NCBI RefSeq assembly: GCF_001983955.1
Contig: NZ_CP019562.1
Coordinates: forward strand, 62,001 to 126,000
DNA length: 64,000 nt
Reading direction: 5' to 3'
DNA from: Streptococcus oralis
Lineage (GTDB): Bacteria; Bacillota; Bacilli; Lactobacillales; Streptococcaceae
This document shows, piece by piece, positions 46,891 to 54,634 of this stretch. The notes beneath the pieces were generated by a model, which was given only the letters and a program-made list of their open reading frames with translations, was not told the origin of the DNA and made no database searches. How positions within the stretch are numbered: the first letter of the stretch is position 1; each line of letters opens with the position of its first letter. A program made the translations under genes and the position numbers.

Positions 46891-47187
46891 ATGACACCAT
46901 TAAAATGGTTTGCTGGAGGAAGCGAAAGACGTAGTGAAGCCATGACCATCATAGATTATCTATTGGAAGATATAAAGGCTGCGCCTCAACTTACTCCCTT
47001 GAAAAATCAGTTAGTGATTTATCAAAAACGATTAGAGGATGATGGAACCTCTACTCCATTTATTCTGAGCCAAATGAACGTCGCCATCTCACGTGTATTA
47101 ATTGACAACAAGTTGTGTTTGTCAGAAAGTCAAGCTAAGCAAATCAAAAAATTGAGAGAATTATCTGCGATTCGCTATGGTTACTGA
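46891..47187 (+). CDS. Bacteriocin-immunity-like small helical protein
   Basis: A 98-residue protein. AGGAGG at 46876-46881 is nine bases from ATG 46891 but only three from ATG 46885, so 46891 is chosen. The protein is a helical bundle with the pattern of the enterocin A / pediocin immunity family: LLEDIKAAPQLTPLKNQLVI, then FILSQMNVAISRVLIDNKL and a C-terminal KKLRELSAIRYGY. Such proteins protect producers from class IIa-type peptides by blocking the Man-PTS receptor. It is orphaned here: no pediocin-like gene is seen nearby. Moderate confidence. Confidence 0.7.
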   Translation: MTPLKWFAGGSERRSEAMTIIDYLLEDIKAAPQLTPLKNQLVIYQKRLEDDGTSTPFILSQMNVAISRVLIDNKLCLSESQAKQIKKLRELSAIRYGY

Positions 47188-47318
47188 TAAAGTGCAGGGG
47201 TAGGACTCTTTCTACAATTTCCGGTCAAATAAATTGCATTCGTTTTCTCAAGTGGGTATACTAGTATAGTTGAATGAAAAATTCTGAAAATTTAAGAATA
47301 GAAAAGAGAACAAATCTT

Positions 47319-48305
47319 ATGGCAAAAGATATTCGTGTCTTACTTTACTACCTTTATACTCCAATTGAAAACGCAGAGCAATTTGCGGCAGATCACTTGG
47401 CTTTCTGTAAATCAATCGGTCTCAAAGGCCGTATCCTGGTCGCTGATGAGGGAATCAACGGAACAGTTTCAGGTGACTACGAAACAACTCAAAAATACAT
47501 GGACTACGTTCACAGCCTACCAGGCATGGAAGACCTCTGGTTCAAGATTGACGAAGAAAATGAACAAGCCTTCAAGAAGATGTTTGTTCGCTACAAGAAA
47601 GAGATTGTCCACCTTGGTTTGGAAGACAACGACTTTGACAACGACATCAACCCACTTGAAACAACAGGTGCTTACTTGTCTCCAAAAGAGTTCAAAGAGG
47701 CTCTTCTTGACGAAGATACAGTGGTCCTTGACACACGTAACGATTATGAGTACGACCTAGGACACTTCCGTGGGGCTATCCGCCCAGACATCCGCAACTT
47801 CCGTGAGTTGCCACAATGGGTCCGTGACAACAAGGAAAAATTCATGGACAAGCGTGTCGTGGTTTACTGTACAGGCGGCGTTCGCTGTGAGAAATTCTCA
47901 GGCTGGATGGTGCGTGAAGGCTACAAAGATGTTGGTCAATTGCACGGAGGAATCGCAACTTACGGTAAAGACCCAGAAGTCCAAGGTGAGCTTTGGGATG
48001 GGAAAATGTACGTCTTTGACGAGCGTATCGCCGTTGATGTTAACCATGTTAACCCAACCATCGTGGGGAAAGACTGGTTTGATGGAACACCATGTGAACG
48101 CTATGTCAACTGTGGCAACCCCTTCTGTAACCGTCGTATCCTAACATCAGAAGAAAATGAAGACAAGTACCTCCGTGGATGCTCACACGAGTGCCGTGTT
48201 CACCCTCGCAACCGCTATGTTTCAGAAAATGAATTGACACAAGCAGAAGTAATCGAGCGCCTAGCTGCTATCGGTGAAAGCTTGGATCAAGTTGCTACAG
48301 TATAA
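47319..48305 (+). CDS. trhO: tRNA uridine 5-hydroxylase TrhO (UPF0176)
   Basis: A 328-residue rhodanese-domain protein. Start at 47319 ([14 protein letters not shown]) with a weak GAAAAGAG ribosome site; the upstream extension is not conserved. It has an acylphosphatase-like N-terminal domain (about 1-100), a central rhodanese domain (about 120-220) with the active cysteine in [15 protein letters not shown], and a C-terminal cysteine cluster ([11 protein letters not shown] then [13 protein letters not shown]). TrhO hydroxylates U34 of certain tRNAs using prephenate-independent, O2-dependent chemistry (established for the family). Own terminator at 48309. Confidence 0.92.
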   Translation: MAKDIRVLLYYLYTPIENAEQFAADHLAFCKSIGLKGRILVADEGINGTVSGDYETTQKYMDYVHSLPGMEDLWFKIDEENEQAFKKMFVRYKKEIVHLGLEDNDFDNDINPLETTGAYLSPKEFKEALLDEDTVVLDTRNDYEYDLGHFRGAIRPDIRNFRELPQWVRDNKEKFMDKRVVVYCTGGVRCEKFSGWMVREGYKDVGQLHGGIATYGKDPEVQGELWDGKMYVFDERIAVDVNHVNPTIVGKDWFDGTPCERYVNCGNPFCNRRILTSEENEDKYLRGCSHECRVHPRNRYVSENELTQAEVIERLAAIGESLDQVATV

Positions 48306-48307
48306 AG

Positions 48308-48334
48308 TAAACAGCCTTCAGGGGCTGTTTTTCT
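48308..48334 (+). terminator. trhO terminator
   Basis: AACAGCC-TTCA-GGGGCTGTT followed by TTTC. Confidence 0.85.
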
Positions 48335-48398
48335 ATGCTTTTTATCTAAAAATCTAAAGTTTGTTTCTGTATCTTTCAGGAAAATAGGGTATACTATG

Positions 48399-48412
48399 TG
48401 TAAACGATTTCA
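48399..48412. promoter_or_regulatory. cre site before the DUF4299-like gene
   Basis: TGTAAACGATTTCA is a full match to TGNAANCGNWNNCA, directly after a likely -10 (TATACT, 48390-48395) and before the AAAGGAGG ribosome site. Confidence 0.75.
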
Positions 48413-48425
48413 AAGGAGGCCGGTT

Positions 48426-49286
48426 ATGGCGAAAACATTTTTTATCCCAAATAAAGAAAGCATTCTAGGACAACAGGAGGTCTTGACTGCCAAGTCCATC
48501 TTGGCCTTGGTGGAGGGCTTGGAGTCGCATAGTTATGATGCAGTCTATCTCCGTCAGCCACTCAATCGTCTCGAGTATATCGAGTGTGGGATTGTAGGTC
48601 AGTCGCAATTTCTCTTCAAGGTGAACTATGCGGATAGCCGAAAAGGCTATCAAGTGGTGATTCCAGACTTCCTTACCAGAGCGGACTGGGAGATTGTAGA
48701 AGCTCTCCTCCAAGCCCTATCAAGCAAGTTGGGTGAGGCAGTAGAAGGGCTAGAAGGATTTGACTTTGAAGCTTATTTCCGACAAACAGTCAAGAATTAT
48801 CTAGCGGATAGGGCGGCTCGTCTGGTATACTGCCAAGGACTCTTGTCCCCTATCTATCTCAACAAGGAATACCTCGAGAGCTTTTTGGCTGAGGATGGAT
48901 TGGCACGTTTTGAAGATCTAGTCAAGAAGGTTCAAGGATCTGATGCCTACCTTGCCAGTGTGAGATTTTACCTAGACGCCCAAGGCAAGGTGCACGGTAT
49001 CTATCACCTAGCCCAGGGAGTCAAAACGATTTTACCAAAGGAACCCTTTGTACCAGCTCCTTATACCGAGCAGCTGGCAGGCAAGGAGCTTATTTGGGAG
49101 ATTGACCTAGTGACGATTTCTGGTGATGGCTCAAAAGCAGAAGACTATGAAGCCATCGCTCGCTTGGATTATGCAAGATTCCTAGAGTCATTACCAAAAG
49201 CATTTTACCACCAACTAGATGCTAATCAATTAGAAGTACAAGCCATCCTAGGACAAGATTTTGAAGGATTGGCAAGTATCGAGTAG
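48426..49286 (+). CDS. DUF4299-like protein, unknown function
   Basis: A 286-residue acidic cytoplasmic protein. ATG at 48426 with AAAGGAGG upstream is preferred over 48396, which lies inside the cre site. No enzyme motif is seen. Segments such as AKTFFIPNKESILGQQEVLT and YEAIARLDYARFLESLPKAF resemble a streptococcal family I remember as DUF4299. The cre site predicts carbon-catabolite repression. It is monocistronic and convergent with the next gene, sharing a terminator. Confidence 0.75.
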   Translation: MAKTFFIPNKESILGQQEVLTAKSILALVEGLESHSYDAVYLRQPLNRLEYIECGIVGQSQFLFKVNYADSRKGYQVVIPDFLTRADWEIVEALLQALSSKLGEAVEGLEGFDFEAYFRQTVKNYLADRAARLVYCQGLLSPIYLNKEYLESFLAEDGLARFEDLVKKVQGSDAYLASVRFYLDAQGKVHGIYHLAQGVKTILPKEPFVPAPYTEQLAGKELIWEIDLVTISGDGSKAEDYEAIARLDYARFLESLPKAFYHQLDANQLEVQAILGQDFEGLASIE

Positions 49287-49311
49287 ACATTGTTCAAAAA
49301 AGAGTAAGCAT

Positions 49312-49346
49312 AAAAATCCCTGTCATTAACAAATGGCAGGGATTTT
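49312..49346. terminator. Bidirectional terminator
   Basis: AAAATCCCTGTCATT pairs with AATGGCAGGGATTTT; it separates two convergent genes. Confidence 0.9.
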
Positions 49347-49348
49347 GG

Positions 49349-50311
49349 TTAAAAGAAGGTCAAGATGCGAAGGTAGTCAACTGTCAGCGCGAGCTCTGCA
49401 ATGAAGAAGGGTAAGAGAATAGCTCCATCAAGTAAGACAGCTAGCAAGAAACGATAAAATGGATCAAGGCTACTGGTCTTACTTGGCTTGCTAATCACAA
49501 AGAGATTTCCAAGGGCAAAGATGGCCATGCTTAGAAGAGTGAGGATGCCAGCAAATCGTAAGCCACCAAAGAGTGCAAAGAAACTTGCTAGAGCTGTTAA
49601 GACAAGCGGGATAGCAAAGAGTCGGCTATACCGATCAAAGGCTTCTTGGAATGTGAAGTCACTCTCCTGATCCAGCACACGTCGGACAGTAAAGCCTCCC
49701 AAAATGATGGAAAAGTAAAATAGAGCGCTAGCGACCAAGATAGAAAGGCCAGCAAAGAGATTTAAAGGAGGGAGCTGGTTAGGTAAACTATTGGCAATAG
49801 AGGCCATATAGCCATAGTAGAGGTGCTTGATATGATAGATACTAAAGAAAAGGTTAATCGAAGACAGCAAGGTGAGTAGGGCAAAGACACTGTAACGATG
49901 CTTTTGGTCCGTAGTCTTGCTGGCAGTTGGTTCTTGGATAGCATCCAGCAGCCAAGTCCAAAATAGTGCGATTTCTTCTTTGAATCTGGCTGTTTTACGA
50001 GGGTCAATATCTGGGATATAGGGGCTTTCTAAAGCCTTGCTGAGGATACTTTTCTCTTTTGTAGGGTTTTCTTGCTTGTGTTCCTCTTCAGCTTTCCCTT
50101 CTCCCTCTTCCTCGGTTTGGGTTTCCTCAATCATTTCGGGAGCTTCCTCCTCATGCGTTTCCGACTCTTTAGGTGAGATAGGAGTTTCTTGGCTTGCTTG
50201 TGGTTCGGTCTCCACAGTTTCCGAAGTCTCTGGTTGGTCGGGCTGAATTTCCGATTTCATCTGAGCTGATTTCTTCTCAAGATCGGCGCTTTCAAACCAT
50301 TCTTGTGTCAT
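49349..50311 (-). CDS. Membrane protein with acidic N-terminus (DUF6574-like)
   Basis: A 320-residue protein. The start at 50311 (MTQEWFESADLEKK) follows AAAGGAGG. Residues about 20-115 are a Glu/Pro/Thr-rich acidic, probably disordered region; residues about 125-320 have five to six membrane spans (for example LPPLNLFAGLSILVASALFY). It resembles a streptococcal DUF6574-type family from memory. It lies downstream of the PadR operon but has its own promoter inside the preceding gene's end, with a cre-like motif between -35 and -10. Function unknown. Confidence 0.72.
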   Translation of the reverse strand: MTQEWFESADLEKKSAQMKSEIQPDQPETSETVETEPQASQETPISPKESETHEEEAPEMIEETQTEEEGEGKAEEEHKQENPTKEKSILSKALESPYIPDIDPRKTARFKEEIALFWTWLLDAIQEPTASKTTDQKHRYSVFALLTLLSSINLFFSIYHIKHLYYGYMASIANSLPNQLPPLNLFAGLSILVASALFYFSIILGGFTVRRVLDQESDFTFQEAFDRYSRLFAIPLVLTALASFFALFGGLRFAGILTLLSMAIFALGNLFVISKPSKTSSLDPFYRFLLAVLLDGAILLPFFIAELALTVDYLRILTFF

Positions 50312-50348
50312 GGTGGAACCTCCTTTTTTATGGTCGTTTTCTATCTTT

Positions 50349-50377
50349 AGACTAGCAGATGAAAGCGTTTTTGTCAA
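50349..50377 (-). promoter_or_regulatory. Promoter with internal cre-like motif
   Basis: Minus strand: TTGACA (50377-50372), 17-base spacer, TAGTCT (50354-50349). The spacer holds TGAAAGCGTTTTTG (plus strand 50360-50373), a cre that differs only in the last two bases. Confidence 0.6.
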
Positions 50378-51306
50378 TGATTTCTAGGTGGAGCAGAGTA
50401 TTCTTCTTCCTTGGGTAGGTAGATATCCTGGTTGGCTTTTGCAATGAGCAGGTCCTTGACATCTGCTTTGTCTGTCTTGTATGGGTTGGCAAGTTCATTC
50501 TCTTTTTGTCCACGATGTTCTTCTTTGGGTTTATAATAGATACCACCATGCTGAGAAGAAAGATCTAGATTGATACGATCGAATTCTGTCTTAGAAAGAA
50601 AGAGTCTTAAGTCGTGATGAGAGTCTAGCTCTACCTTACCGCGGATCTTGATATTTTCAGCATAGATGTGCCCCTCCTCCGTCTTGACCTGGCTATCTGT
50701 CAATTCAGTATCAAAGATATTGATGATATGAGGTGTCGTTAGTGTGCTGTTTTTGATAGAACTTTCTGTTAGTCTTAAGAGATAGCCTTTTGTTTTGATT
50801 GTCGCATTTTCAAGATTGGCTTGGCGAATATTAGTTTGTCCACGATTGGCTGAGACGGTGATAGCTTGTAGTCTTCTTCCTTTAGGGAGGGAGAGTATGA
50901 CTTCGTCAAAACGACTAGAATAACTGCTAGCAATACGAAGTAGGCCTTCGATTCCTGAACCGAGAAAACGATGTTGGGAGGCTTGTTTGTCAGTGACGCT
51001 CAGTGTTTTGTCACTCATGCCAGTAGTCAGATCATGACGACCAGACACGGACGGATGATAGGTGATATGGATCTTGTCATCTACAGACTCTGTGATGGTT
51101 AGGCTATGTTCCTCAAGGGCTAAATCAAGTTTTTCCACTTCATTTCCAAAGGTCACTTCTTCGATACGATTGTCATAGACGGGATCTTTTGACATGGCAA
51201 GCAAACTTTGAATACCATTGGACTGGGCACCTACAATGATCATGATAAAACCAAGGATTGTAGAAACCACACCAAAGATGAGAAATCCTTTTGTCAATTT
51301 ACGCAT
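50374..51306 (-). CDS. DUF4097-family beta-helix membrane protein
   Basis: A 310-residue protein with an N-terminal membrane span (GFLIFGVVSTILGFIMIIVG) and an outside beta-repeat domain of the DUF4097 type: alternating short strands such as NSTLTTPHIINIFDTELTDS and HIYAENIKIRGKVELDSHHD. ATG at 51306 (AGAGGTG six bases upstream) is preferred over the GTG at 51315. It overlaps the DUF1700 gene by 8 bases. DUF1700 plus DUF4097 proteins behind PadR form envelope-related accessory systems in Firmicutes; the exact signal is unknown. Confidence 0.82.
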   Translation of the reverse strand: MRKLTKGFLIFGVVSTILGFIMIIVGAQSNGIQSLLAMSKDPVYDNRIEEVTFGNEVEKLDLALEEHSLTITESVDDKIHITYHPSVSGRHDLTTGMSDKTLSVTDKQASQHRFLGSGIEGLLRIASSYSSRFDEVILSLPKGRRLQAITVSANRGQTNIRQANLENATIKTKGYLLRLTESSIKNSTLTTPHIINIFDTELTDSQVKTEEGHIYAENIKIRGKVELDSHHDLRLFLSKTEFDRINLDLSSQHGGIYYKPKEEHRGQKENELANPYKTDKADVKDLLIAKANQDIYLPKEEEYSAPPRNH

Positions 51307-51892
51307 GTCTATCACCTCTCTTTCCTTTTTTAAGAATCCATTGTGCCAAGCGGACGATTAGGAGGCCAAAGAAACGAGCTACATAGGAGATACCCAGTAG
51401 AACAAGAGAAGAAGCACCGATAGAAAGCAAACCGGCCCCAAAAATCAAGATAAAGGCAGATTTGGCTTCGACTAGGACGCTAAAGCTCTCTATGATAAAG
51501 AGTCCGCCCAGTAGGATACCCGTCACCGAAACAGTGAAAAAGGCTAGAATGACGGAGACAGCCGCGATAAAAATACCGATGATGGCCATGAGGATGCCGA
51601 TCCCGACCGGAATTCCGATAGGAGCTACTAGCAGGGCCAGGAGGGCAATGTGTAGCAGTTGGCGATCATTCTTTTGAGCAGGTGCCTCATTGACTTTTTT
51701 ATCGAGAAGATCAGAGAGGATATCATGAGCTGCTTCTTTTGGTGTTCCTAGACTGGCGATGAGTTCCTCTTCGCCCTCTGAACCTGCATCGTCAAATAGT
51801 TCCTTAAAGTAGTCCATGGCTTCGATGCGGTCAGCTTCAGGCAGTTTATTGAGATAGGTTTCTAACTGAGTCAGATAGTCAGTTCTTGTCAT
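51299..51892 (-). CDS. DUF1700 (HAAS) membrane protein
   Basis: A 197-residue protein. The N-terminal HAAS segment (about 1-65) reads TRTDYLTQLETYLNKLPEAD then AMDYFKELFDDAG and LGTPKEAAHDIL. Four membrane spans follow (about 78-185). It overlaps padR at its start (14 bases) and the DUF4097 gene at its end (8 bases), so the three are translated together. HAAS proteins are thought to pair with PadR regulators in membrane stress sensing (inference from recurring context). Confidence 0.85.
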   Translation of the reverse strand: MTRTDYLTQLETYLNKLPEADRIEAMDYFKELFDDAGSEGEEELIASLGTPKEAAHDILSDLLDKKVNEAPAQKNDRQLLHIALLALLVAPIGIPVGIGILMAIIGIFIAAVSVILAFFTVSVTGILLGGLFIIESFSVLVEAKSAFILIFGAGLLSIGASSLVLLGISYVARFFGLLIVRLAQWILKKGKRGDRHA

Positions 51893-52205
51893 GGCGGATA
51901 CTCCCTTCTATAATGCCGTTGACGGTGTCGGTATAGAGCGTCCACTCTTCCTTTAGAGTAACGAGCTGCTCTACGCCCCGATTGGTCAAGGAGTAGTATT
52001 TGCGCATACGCCCCTGAAACTCTCTAGAGTAGGTGGTCAGAAAGCCACTGGCTTCCAATTTTTTGAGAATGGGGTAGAGCGTAGATTCTTTGATATTGGC
52101 GATGAGTTTAATGGTTTGGCTAATCTCATAACCATAAGAATCCCCCTGCTCCAGTACAGCCAAGATGAGAAATTCGATCAAGGCAGAGGATGTTGGGAAG
52201 TACAT
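51879..52205 (-). CDS. PadR-family transcriptional regulator
   Basis: A 108-residue PadR winged-helix protein. Marks: LIEFLILAVLEQGDSYGYEI, STLYPILKKLEASGFLTT and RKYYSLTNRGVEQLV. First gene of the padR-DUF1700-DUF4097 operon, with GGAGG before the start. A consensus promoter lies upstream, flanked by two copies of an A/T palindrome that are good candidates for its own operators, so autorepression is likely. Confidence 0.92.
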   Translation of the reverse strand: MYFPTSSALIEFLILAVLEQGDSYGYEISQTIKLIANIKESTLYPILKKLEASGFLTTYSREFQGRMRKYYSLTNRGVEQLVTLKEEWTLYTDTVNGIIEGSIRHDKN

Positions 52206-52223
52206 GGGAAACCTCCTTTATAT

Positions 52224-52242
52224 TATATAAAAATTTTATATA
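52224..52242. promoter_or_regulatory. Palindrome 1, candidate PadR operator
   Basis: TATATAAAA-A-TTTTATATA, a perfect 9-1-9 palindrome in the padR leader. Confidence 0.6.
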
Positions 52243-52258
52243 TACTCTTTTCAAATAT

Positions 52259-52287
52259 ATTGTATCTCAAGTTGAAAGCCCTGTCAA
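52259..52287 (-). promoter_or_regulatory. padR operon promoter
   Basis: Minus strand TTGACA (52287-52282), 17-base spacer, TACAAT (52264-52259). Confidence 0.85.
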
Positions 52288-52293
52288 GAAATA

Positions 52294-52312
52294 TGTGTAA
52301 AAATTTTATATA
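52294..52312. promoter_or_regulatory. Palindrome 2, candidate PadR operator
   Basis: TGTGTAAAA-A-TTTTATATA, one arm identical to palindrome 1, placed just upstream of the -35 and exactly 70 bases from the first copy. Confidence 0.55.
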
Positions 52313-52314
52313 TA

Positions 52315-52338
52315 AAAAACTTCTAGTAAAAACTAGAA
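52315..52338 (-). terminator. Terminator of the MFS gene
   Basis: AACTTCTAGT-AAAA-ACTAGAAGTT; on the minus strand it is followed by TTTTTT. Confidence 0.88.
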
Positions 52339-52340
52339 GT

Positions 52341-53507
52341 TTAGAGGATTTTATCCGCCCGATCGACCATAAAGAGTGAGATGGTCATGATGATATCAAC
52401 GGCTAGAAGGGCAAGGACAGCTGGAACCCAAGATTGGAAAAGGTCAAAGCTGTAACCAAACAAGGTAGGACCAAAGGCCGCTAAGATGTAACCCCCTGTT
52501 TGCGCCAGACCTGATAGTTGCGCAGTCTTTTCAGGCGAGCTGGTCTTAAGCGAGAAACAAACCATGAGATAAGGAAAGAGGGCGCTACATGCTGTCCCAA
52601 TCAAGAGGTGAGCGACTAGCCAGTAGAGGAAGTTGTCGCTTGGATACAAGAGCATGGCAATTCCTGTCATACCAGCGATAGAGATAATTGCCAGCATGAT
52701 TCGACGGTGACCATCTGACAAACGAGTTGTTAGACTTGGGATGGTCATGGAAAAAGGAATGCTGATCAGTGAGAAAATAGAAGCAAGGAGAGCCGCATCA
52801 CTATTAGAAATACCAGCACTAACAGCCATAGTTGGCAACCAGGTCATACTTGTATAAAAGAGCAATGACTGAAGCCCGCCAAAGATAATGATAGCCCAGA
52901 CATCTTTACTTTTTAGAATATTCTCTTTGACTTGCTTTTCTTTTTGGCTTTCTAGGTGGTGGTTGTGGTGATGATTTGGTAACCAGACTAGCAGAGTGAC
53001 CAGACAGAGAAAGCTGAGAACGAGGATGAGTCCCTTCCAAGAACTAGCTTGGGTGATAGGGACCGAAAGATAAGAAGCGATGGCTGTCGAAATTCCCATG
53101 GCAGTGACATAGAGCGTTGTTAGGAAACTAATCTTTTGAGGCTGATTTGCCTGGATCATACTTGGGAGGAGTACATTGAAGATCGCAATGCTCGCTCCGA
53201 CAATTAGGGTTCCTAGATAGAGAAGGGGAAGATTGAGAATCCGAATGACAGAGCCAACAGTTAAGAGGAGGAGACAGTAAGTAAAGAGATGTTCTAGTCC
53301 GATTTTTTGTGCCAAGCGGCTTGCAAAAGCAGAGAAAAGAGCAAACATCAAGAGAGGGAGACTGGTTAAAATCCCAAGAGAGCTAACCTCCACTCCTAGT
53401 CCCTGAGCGATATCTCCTAAAATGGTTGGAAGAGCAGTAAAAGGAGAGCGTAAAACAGTCCCGATTAAGACAATTCCTAGAACAAAAAAGAGTGATTGTT
53501 TTTTCAT
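52341..53507 (-). CDS. MFS transporter, CynX/NimT type
   Basis: A 388-residue transporter with twelve predicted spans and a cytoplasmic His-rich loop in the middle (LPNHHHNHHLESQKEKQ). The N-terminus (FVLGIVLIGTVLRSPFTALP) and the loop FASRLAQKIGLEH match the CynX/NimT family of anion or drug exporters. The substrate is unknown; the histidine cluster could bind metal but is not proof. It has its own promoter and terminator. Confidence 0.85.
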   Translation of the reverse strand: MKKQSLFFVLGIVLIGTVLRSPFTALPTILGDIAQGLGVEVSSLGILTSLPLLMFALFSAFASRLAQKIGLEHLFTYCLLLLTVGSVIRILNLPLLYLGTLIVGASIAIFNVLLPSMIQANQPQKISFLTTLYVTAMGISTAIASYLSVPITQASSWKGLILVLSFLCLVTLLVWLPNHHHNHHLESQKEKQVKENILKSKDVWAIIIFGGLQSLLFYTSMTWLPTMAVSAGISNSDAALLASIFSLISIPFSMTIPSLTTRLSDGHRRIMLAIISIAGMTGIAMLLYPSDNFLYWLVAHLLIGTACSALFPYLMVCFSLKTSSPEKTAQLSGLAQTGGYILAAFGPTLFGYSFDLFQSWVPAVLALLAVDIIMTISLFMVDRADKIL

Positions 53508-53541
53508 AAAAACCTCGATAGGATGATTTTAATAACAGCTT

Positions 53542-53570
53542 ATTTTAAGGTTTTTTCCTTATAATGTCAA
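53542..53570 (-). promoter_or_regulatory. Promoter of the MFS gene
   Basis: Minus strand TTGACA (53570-53565), 17-base spacer, TAAAAT (53547-53542). The spacer contains an inverted repeat AAGG-TTTTTT-CCTT. Confidence 0.7.
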
Positions 53571-53728
53571 GTAATGACAGCCAAGACAGTTCAATCAATG
53601 GAAGTGAAAATAAAGTGAAAAGAGACAGATTTCTTTACTAGAATTTTCCTTGATTTGATATAAAAATAGGAAACTAGGAGAATTTGTGATAAAATAGTGG
53701 AAGGAAATCTATACATTGGAGAAAAACT

Positions 53729-54559
53729 GTGCCTGAAAAGCAAAAAATCAGCGTCTTGATGTCGGTCTATGTAAAGGAAAATCCGACGTTTTTAAGAGAT
53801 GCTATCAAAAGTGTTCAAAACCAGACCTTGAAACCGAGCGAACTTGTTCTTGTTGAGGACGGGCCGCTCACACCCGAACTCTATCAGGTGCTAGATGAAG
53901 TGGAAGCTCAGTCAGACATTCCAGTGAAACGGTGCCCCTTAGAACAAAACCAAGGTTTAGGCTTGGCTCTTCGATACGGTGTTTTACAGTGCCAGTATGA
54001 CATTATTGCCCGCATGGATACGGATGATTTAGCCGTTCCGGATCGTTTTGAGAAACAGCTTCAGCTAATGGAGAAAGAAGATCTCGATCTCTTAGGCGGA
54101 CATATCGCAGAGTTCATTGACAATCCAGATGAGATTGTGTCTTATCGTCGTGTTCCAACTCAGCATGCAGACATTGTGGCTTATCAGAGAATGAGAAGCG
54201 CCTTTAACCATATGACCGTGATGTTCAAAAAGGACATGATCCTCAAAGCGGGCAACTATGAAGATGGCCTTTACATGGAGGATGACCTCCTTTGGCTCAA
54301 TATGATTGCTGCAGGTGCCAAGACTGGGAACCTAGATCAAATCTTGTGTAAGGTTCGTGTCGGTGCAGGGATGTTTGAGCGTCGAGGTGGCTTGCGTTAC
54401 CTTAAACTCTATCGTCAGGCTCGCCAAAGGATGCTTGAGCGAGGGCAAATTTCTTACATGGAATATGCTAAAAGTGTAGCCATTCAGGCAATTGTTGCAC
54501 TTTGTCCAGGCTTTGTACGTCAGTTTATCTTCGTCAAACTTTTAAGAAAGAGAAAGTAA
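53729..54559 (+). CDS. Glycosyltransferase family 2
   Basis: A 276-residue GT-A enzyme with a GTG start behind TTGGAG. The nucleotide-sugar site shows SVLMSVYVKENPTFLRDAIK, the DxD motif in IIARMDTDDLAVPDRF and an acceptor-side EDD in YMEDDLLWLNM. No membrane span except a weakly hydrophobic C-terminus. The neighbour is a CapD-like nucleotide-sugar dehydratase, so the pair may add an amino sugar to a surface polysaccharide or glycoprotein. Donor and acceptor are unknown. Confidence 0.88.
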   Translation: MPEKQKISVLMSVYVKENPTFLRDAIKSVQNQTLKPSELVLVEDGPLTPELYQVLDEVEAQSDIPVKRCPLEQNQGLGLALRYGVLQCQYDIIARMDTDDLAVPDRFEKQLQLMEKEDLDLLGGHIAEFIDNPDEIVSYRRVPTQHADIVAYQRMRSAFNHMTVMFKKDMILKAGNYEDGLYMEDDLLWLNMIAAGAKTGNLDQILCKVRVGAGMFERRGGLRYLKLYRQARQRMLERGQISYMEYAKSVAIQAIVALCPGFVRQFIFVKLLRKRK

Positions 54560-54634
54560 GCCCCGATAGACTGAATGATTTAGGCTATCATAACAACAGT
54601 ATCATCTGACTCTTTTAAGGGGGAGTAAATTCCT

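Noticed and set aside
49488..49670. Basic 60-codon plus-strand ORF opposite the membrane protein gene
   Set aside because: Arg/Lys/Ala-rich antisense of hydrophobic codons; no ribosome site.
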